The notes beneath the pieces are model-generated. The model was not told where the DNA came from, did not search any database, and worked only from the letters and a program-made list of their open reading frames with translations. 57,291 nucleotides of DNA, from positions 1-57,291 of the forward strand of contig JAFLEF010000050.1 in NCBI GenBank assembly GCA_017309115.1, given 5' to 3'. Position numbers and translations under genes: made by a program. Position 1 is the first letter of the stretch; the number at the start of each line of letters is the position of its first letter. The DNA is from Verrucomicrobiota bacterium (GTDB lineage: Bacteria > Verrucomicrobiota > Verrucomicrobiia > Limisphaerales > UBA9464). Shown piece by piece: positions 50,560 to 57,291 of this stretch.

Positions 50560-53001
50560 ATGAACGACCTCAATTTTGCCGTTCGGCAGTGGCTGAAGAA
50601 CCCTGGCTTTACCGTTGTGGCGGTCCTGTCCCTCGCGTTGGGTATCGCGGCCAACACGACCATCTTCAGCTTCGTCAACACGCTCTTGCTCCGGCCGCCC
50701 CCGGTCCAGCACCCGGATGAGTTGTGGCAGATCTGGCAACTGCGGCCCAAGGCCTCGTCGGAAACGAAGCGCTTTGGCGTCTGGGGCCCCGCAGAGATCG
50801 CGTATCTGCGCGATCACAACCAGTCATTCGCCGGACTGGGGGCTTTTGAAATCGAGCCTTCGTTCAAAAGTTGGAGCCAGAACGGGGTGGGTGAAGCGGT
50901 CCAAAGTCTCGCGGTCACCGGCAATTTTTTTGACCTGTGCGGCGTGCAGCCGGCGCTCGGACGGTTTTTCCTACCGGTGGAAGACCAGACGCCCGGCACG
51001 CATCCGGTGGTGGTTGTCAGTCACGAGTTTTGGCGGAACCGACTGGCCGCCGACCGGCAGGCGGTGGGTCGCCCGCTGATGATCAACGGAATTGCGTTAA
51101 CCGTCATCGGCGTGGCCCCGGAGACCTTTGCCGGTACGATGGCCGGAATTGCCCCGGACTTGTGGGTCCCGTTCATGATGGTTCCAGCGGTGTCCCACAA
51201 CACCACGTGGCTCACCCGCACCGATTCGCACTCGGTCGTTGGGCTCGGTCGTCTGAAGCCAGGCGTCAACGAAGCACAGGCGGCGGCCGATCTCACGGCG
51301 TTGACCCACCGGTTCCAGGAGGAGATCAAGGGTAGGACGCCCGAAGACGGCGCGATCCTCACACCTTCCCTGATGGTGCCCGTCCCGTTGCGGGGCTTTG
51401 TCTGGACGTTCACGGCGATGCTAATGGGCGCGGTGCTGCTCGTGCTGCTCATCGCCTGTGCCAATGCGGCGAACCTCCAGCTCGCACGGGCTGCGGCGCG
51501 CCGGCGAGAAATGGCAGTGCGCTTGGCGCTGGGCGCGCGACGATCGCGGCTCATCCGCCAATTGCTCACCGAGAGTGTGATGCTGGCCATGATGGGCGGC
51601 GCGCTGGGGCTGATGCTGTCGATTGGGCTGGCGAAACTCATCGTGGGCCTCGTGCCCACCACCTTGCCACTTCGGTTCGACCTGACCCTGGACTGGCGCG
51701 TGTTGGGGTTCACCGCGTTCGTTTCGCTGGGCACCGGGATTCTTTTTGGATTGGCGCCGGCCTTTCGGGGAACCGGCGAGGGCCCGTCGTCTGCCCTGAA
51801 GGACGAATCGCGGGGAATGGCGGTGCGCCGATCCCGGCTCGCGAACGCGCTGATCGTCGGACAAATGGCGCTTTGCCTCGTGTTACTGCTCGCCGCGACC
51901 CTGTGCCTCCGCAGCTTGTTCAACGCCCGCCTGTTCGATCCGGGCTTTGAAGTGAAGGGGCGGGTGACGGCTGATTTCAACCTGAACGATTTTGGGTATT
52001 CGACCGCCCAGGCCGAGGACTTCTATGCGCGCCTGCTTGGGCGGATGGAATCATTGCCGGAAGTCCGTTCGGTTGCCTGGACGCGGCATCTGCCGCTCGG
52101 CACGGAGCATAGCAACGGAAGTTTCCAGTTTGAGGGCCTGGAGCCGGGAACCACGGAGTCCGGCTTTTTCGAACTGTTCGGCGTCGGGCCCGGGTACTTC
52201 ACCACCCTGGGCACCGAGCTGCTGCAGGGTCGGGAGTTCACGGCGGCAGACCGCACCGGAGCGCCGCGAGTGGTGATCATCAACGAGGCTGTGGCTACCC
52301 GCTACTGGCCGGGGCAAAACCCGCTCGGTCGCCGGTTGTATGCGGGTGAGGTTCGCGCGGAGAACGCCCGGGAAATTGTTGGGGTAGTGCCGACCGGTCG
52401 CTATCGCACGCTCGGGGAAGATCCCAAGCCGGCCTTCTTCGAATGTTTTCTCCAGGGAGTGCCCTCGCACGCGACCCTGGTGGCCCATGTTCGCGGCGAT
52501 CCTCAACCGGTGCTCACGGCGATTCGTGAGGCGACGCGGCAACTGGATCCCCGTTTGGCGCTGACGTCACTCACCACTCTGGAGCAACACCTCACGGTGG
52601 CGCTCTTCCCTGTGCGGACTTCCGGCGCGCTGCTGGGCGCCCTCGGGATCGTGGCCTTGGTGCTCGCAGTGTCCGGCCTGTTCGGAGTCCTGACCTACTC
52701 GGTTTCACAGCGCACCCACGAGGTTGGCATCCGTCTGGCGTTGGGGGCGCAGCGCCGCGAGGTTCAGCGGTTAATTGTGCGTCAAGGAATGAGGCTGGCG
52801 CTGGTGGGAGTCGGAATCGGGCTGGTCGGATCGCTGGCCGCCACCCAAGTGCTGCGTAGTCTGCTCCTCGGCATCAGCCCGACCGATCCGGCCACCTTCG
52901 TCGCCATTCCTCTGCTCCTGTTGGGAGTGGCGTGGCTGGCTTGTTGGCTTCCGGCGCGCCGCGCCGCACGGGTGAACCCGGTGGTGGCGTTGCGGGAATG
53001 A
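50560..53001 (+). CDS. Orphan MacB/FtsX-type permease 2 (ADOP family)
   Basis: An 813-residue paralogue of the preceding gene, 12 bases behind it. It has the same order of domains: '[27 protein letters not shown]', FtsX core 1 ('[51 protein letters not shown]' blocks), second periplasmic domain, FtsX core 2 ('[26 protein letters not shown]') and '[16 protein letters not shown]' at the end. Sequence similarity to the others is clear over the membrane cores and low in the periplasmic domains. The words just before the ATG ('AGAACCCTGGCTTTA') recur 40 bases downstream inside the gene. Confidence 0.9.
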   Translation: MNDLNFAVRQWLKNPGFTVVAVLSLALGIAANTTIFSFVNTLLLRPPPVQHPDELWQIWQLRPKASSETKRFGVWGPAEIAYLRDHNQSFAGLGAFEIEPSFKSWSQNGVGEAVQSLAVTGNFFDLCGVQPALGRFFLPVEDQTPGTHPVVVVSHEFWRNRLAADRQAVGRPLMINGIALTVIGVAPETFAGTMAGIAPDLWVPFMMVPAVSHNTTWLTRTDSHSVVGLGRLKPGVNEAQAAADLTALTHRFQEEIKGRTPEDGAILTPSLMVPVPLRGFVWTFTAMLMGAVLLVLLIACANAANLQLARAAARRREMAVRLALGARRSRLIRQLLTESVMLAMMGGALGLMLSIGLAKLIVGLVPTTLPLRFDLTLDWRVLGFTAFVSLGTGILFGLAPAFRGTGEGPSSALKDESRGMAVRRSRLANALIVGQMALCLVLLLAATLCLRSLFNARLFDPGFEVKGRVTADFNLNDFGYSTAQAEDFYARLLGRMESLPEVRSVAWTRHLPLGTEHSNGSFQFEGLEPGTTESGFFELFGVGPGYFTTLGTELLQGREFTAADRTGAPRVVIINEAVATRYWPGQNPLGRRLYAGEVRAENAREIVGVVPTGRYRTLGEDPKPAFFECFLQGVPSHATLVAHVRGDPQPVLTAIREATRQLDPRLALTSLTTLEQHLTVALFPVRTSGALLGALGIVALVLAVSGLFGVLTYSVSQRTHEVGIRLALGAQRREVQRLIVRQGMRLALVGVGIGLVGSLAATQVLRSLLLGISPTDPATFVAIPLLLLGVAWLACWLPARRAARVNPVVALRE

Positions 53002-53194
53002 AGACCCAGGCGAGAAGCATGGCAACGGACGTAAGACCAACCAATCACGACGAAGGACGCCTGTTGGACGACGCCAACGATTTCCGGCTTCGACTATTGG
53101 GTTGGGCTTGGCGTCCTCAGCCCGGCTCGCTCGGTCGTCGAAACCCCGTAGTGCCCTTGCAGGACCGGCCGAACCACGACCTTCACCCACCACT

Positions 53195-55624
<2,430 letters not shown>

Positions 55625-55699
55625 AGAATTGTCGCTCCTCCAACTTCGGCGTCTGTCCGACCCTAACTACATTCCTCGTTCAAACTTCCGCCATCGGCC

Positions 55700-57193
55700 A
55701 TGAATGAACTCCGTTTCGCTTTCCGCCAGCTGCTGAAGAATCCCGGCTTCACCGTCGTGGCCGTGTTCACGCTGGCGCTCGGCATCGGGGCCAGTACCTC
55801 GATGTTCAGCGTGCTCAACTCGCTGCTGCTGCACGAGCCGCCTTATCCCGATACGGATGCCCTCCTTCGTGTGTTTCGCACGGGACCGACGTATCGTTTC
55901 TCGCAGAGCTCTCCGGCCAATTTCATCGACTATCGAATTCAAGCGAAGTCCTTCAGCCATCTGGCCGCGTACCAATGGAAAGGCGCCAATTTGGCCGAAC
56001 CTGGCCAACGCGCCGAACAATTGGACGGCCTAAGTGTTTCCGGAGAGTTCTTCGCTGCCCTGGGGGTTCAGCCTGCCTTGGGTCGCTTCATCACCGAGGA
56101 GGACGATCAGGCAGGGAAAGAACCTGTGGTCGTGCTCAGTGAGCCAGTCTGGCGACAGCGGTTTGCTGCTGATCCGTCCCTCATCGGGCGACAGATTCGT
56201 CTGGACGGTCAGCCGGTGACGGTGATCGGGATTATGCCGCGGGGATTCGACGACCGGCTGGTTTGGGGGCGAGTCTCCCTGTGGCGCCCTTTGGCTTTCG
56301 ACAACGCGACTCGACAAAGCCGGGGTGACAATTTCCTCAACCTCGTTGGACGACTACGACCAGGAGTCAGCCCGGCGACTGCACTTGCCGAAATGACCAC
56401 GATCACTGCGGGACTTGCGGCGAGTTTTCCGGACACCAATGCGGGTAGCGGCGTTAACCTCGTGCCGTTCCTCCGCTCTACCCAGGACGAAACGTCGCGT
56501 TCGTTGGCGCTGTTTGCGATGGCCTTGGCGGTCTGTGTTCTGCTGATTGCGTGCGCCAATATCGCGAACCTCCTCTTCGCGCGGAATGTGCTCCGCCAGC
56601 GGGAGAACGCCATTCGCGCGGCACTCGGTTCATCCCGGTTACGGTTGGCACGGGGCGCATTGACCGAAACTTTGCTTCTGTCGCTCGCTGGCGGTGGCAT
56701 CGGCTTGCTGCTCGCCACAGGCATTAACCGAGTTCTCCGGACCCAACTTCGTTTTGACGGCCAAGAGGGGCTGAGCCTGGCGATTGACTGGCGGGTTGCA
56801 GCGTTTGCCCTCGCCGCCGCCGTCATCGCCTCCGTTGTTTCCGGCCTCCTGCCCGCATGGTTGGCTTCCGGAGCAGACGTGATTGATGCGCTGAAGCAGA
56901 ACGCACGTGGATCCACTTCCGGCGCTCACGTGCGTATTCGGGAAGGAATGGTGGTGGTGGGCGTTGCCCTTTCGTTGATGCTCCTGGCCGGGGCCGGGTA
57001 TTTCTTCCGCGGCCTGGACCGTTTTCTCGCTCGTGACCACGGATGGCGCACAGCCAGCCTGCTCACGGCGACGATTGCCCTACCGGAAGCGAGATACGGC
57101 GATGACGCAGCGAAGCGTCGGTTCTACGACCGTTTGACCGAGCGACTGGCAACGCTGCCCGGGGTTAACCCGACTTCCGCTACTCGGAGGTGA
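55700..57193 (+). pseudogene. Orphan MacB/FtsX-type permease 4, truncated
   Basis: A 497-residue paralogue that stops after its first half. '[40 protein letters not shown]' blocks, the first periplasmic domain and FtsX core 1 ('[49 protein letters not shown]' blocks) are intact, and the start of the second periplasmic domain ends 'RLATLPGVNPTSATRR' then stop. In the full-length neighbours 'LPGV.....TR.LPLGG' continues here, so the break is at about 57190. What follows has no permease similarity. An insertion or rearrangement is inferred; the fragment could still be translated but lacks half of the transporter. Confidence 0.85.
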
Positions 57194-57291
57194 TTCTGGT
57201 AATTTTTGGGGGTTGTCGCGCGGATTTGCCAATGTTTTGGCAGGGTCTTTGGCCGAAGTGCGTGTAGTGGCGACCTACCCTCTTCCGGGCC
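57190..57291. other. Sequence beyond the broken permease, origin unknown
   Basis: About 100 bases that begin TGATTCTGGTAATTTTTGGG and continue to the window edge without a recognisable gene. The lower GC start differs from the permease. It may be the left end of an insertion sequence or another rearranged segment; no inverted repeat partner can be seen because the window ends. Confidence 0.45.

Overview
The window is a GC-rich bacterial chromosome segment, most likely from a Verrucomicrobiota member of the Limisphaerales/Pedosphaera type. This is inferred from gene content: PEP-CTERM proteins, a Pirellula/Verrucomicrobium-type heme-binding protein, an ECF sigma factor with a membrane tail, large PQQ-repeat propellers, a MoxR/DUF58/vWA/TPR operon, an array of orphan MacB-like permeases, and dispersed 'CGCAGATT', 'GCTGAGAG' and 'CCCGGCTTTAGCCGG' repeats. 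No 16S rRNA or marker gene is present, so placement is an inference.

Layout. 1-125: the 3' end of a group II intron (domains V and VI); its reverse transcriptase would lie outside the window. 320-751: a PEGA-like lipoprotein. 934-5864: a compact nonribosomal peptide synthetase (A-T-C-T-TE, only one A domain, valine-like pocket) translationally coupled to its Sfp-type phosphopantetheinyl transferase. 6013-8466: two convergent exported proteins, each with one CxxCH heme motif. 8919-12863: an SRPBCC protein, a lipoprotein, an ECF sigma factor with a seemingly shortened tail, a MazE/VapC toxin-antitoxin pair and a PEP-CTERM protein. 13070-17047: a glycan-decoration cluster (glycosyltransferase, NeuD-type acyltransferase and a beta-keto acid cleavage enzyme on one strand; a DegT/ArnB aminotransferase diverging from them).

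17081-22900 is an accessory region of lower and uneven base composition: an orphan Imm42 immunity gene, a small two-gene module present as one fairly intact and one decayed copy about 4 kb apart, a membrane-anchored protein with Ca-binding-like Asp/Asn repeats, a RES/Xre toxin-antitoxin pair in reversed order with a perfect 18-bp palindrome between the genes, a second PEP-CTERM protein and a dispersed ~105-bp repeat. It ends at a tRNA-Glu(CUC). No integrase or flanking repeat was seen.

23340-30049: two PQQ-repeat propeller proteins in one operon, diverging from a MarR regulator coupled to a CPBP intramembrane protease; then two tandem 141-bp repeats and an MBL-fold hydrolase. 30425-47857: a ~17.4-kb same-strand operon: coiled-coil membrane protein, MoxR ATPase, DUF58 protein, BatA-like vWA protein, a second vWA membrane protein, a 2947-residue TPR protein and a small membrane protein. 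It is preceded by a 17-bp inverted repeat (30310-30326) and closed by a hairpin (47868-47902). It looks like a Bat/MoxR-type chaperone system with an exceptionally large exported TPR partner, and is the best candidate here for a poorly described system. 48094-57193: four consecutive orphan MacB/FtsX-type permeases with no ATPase. The fourth is cut off after its first half, and unrelated sequence of unknown nature follows to the window end.
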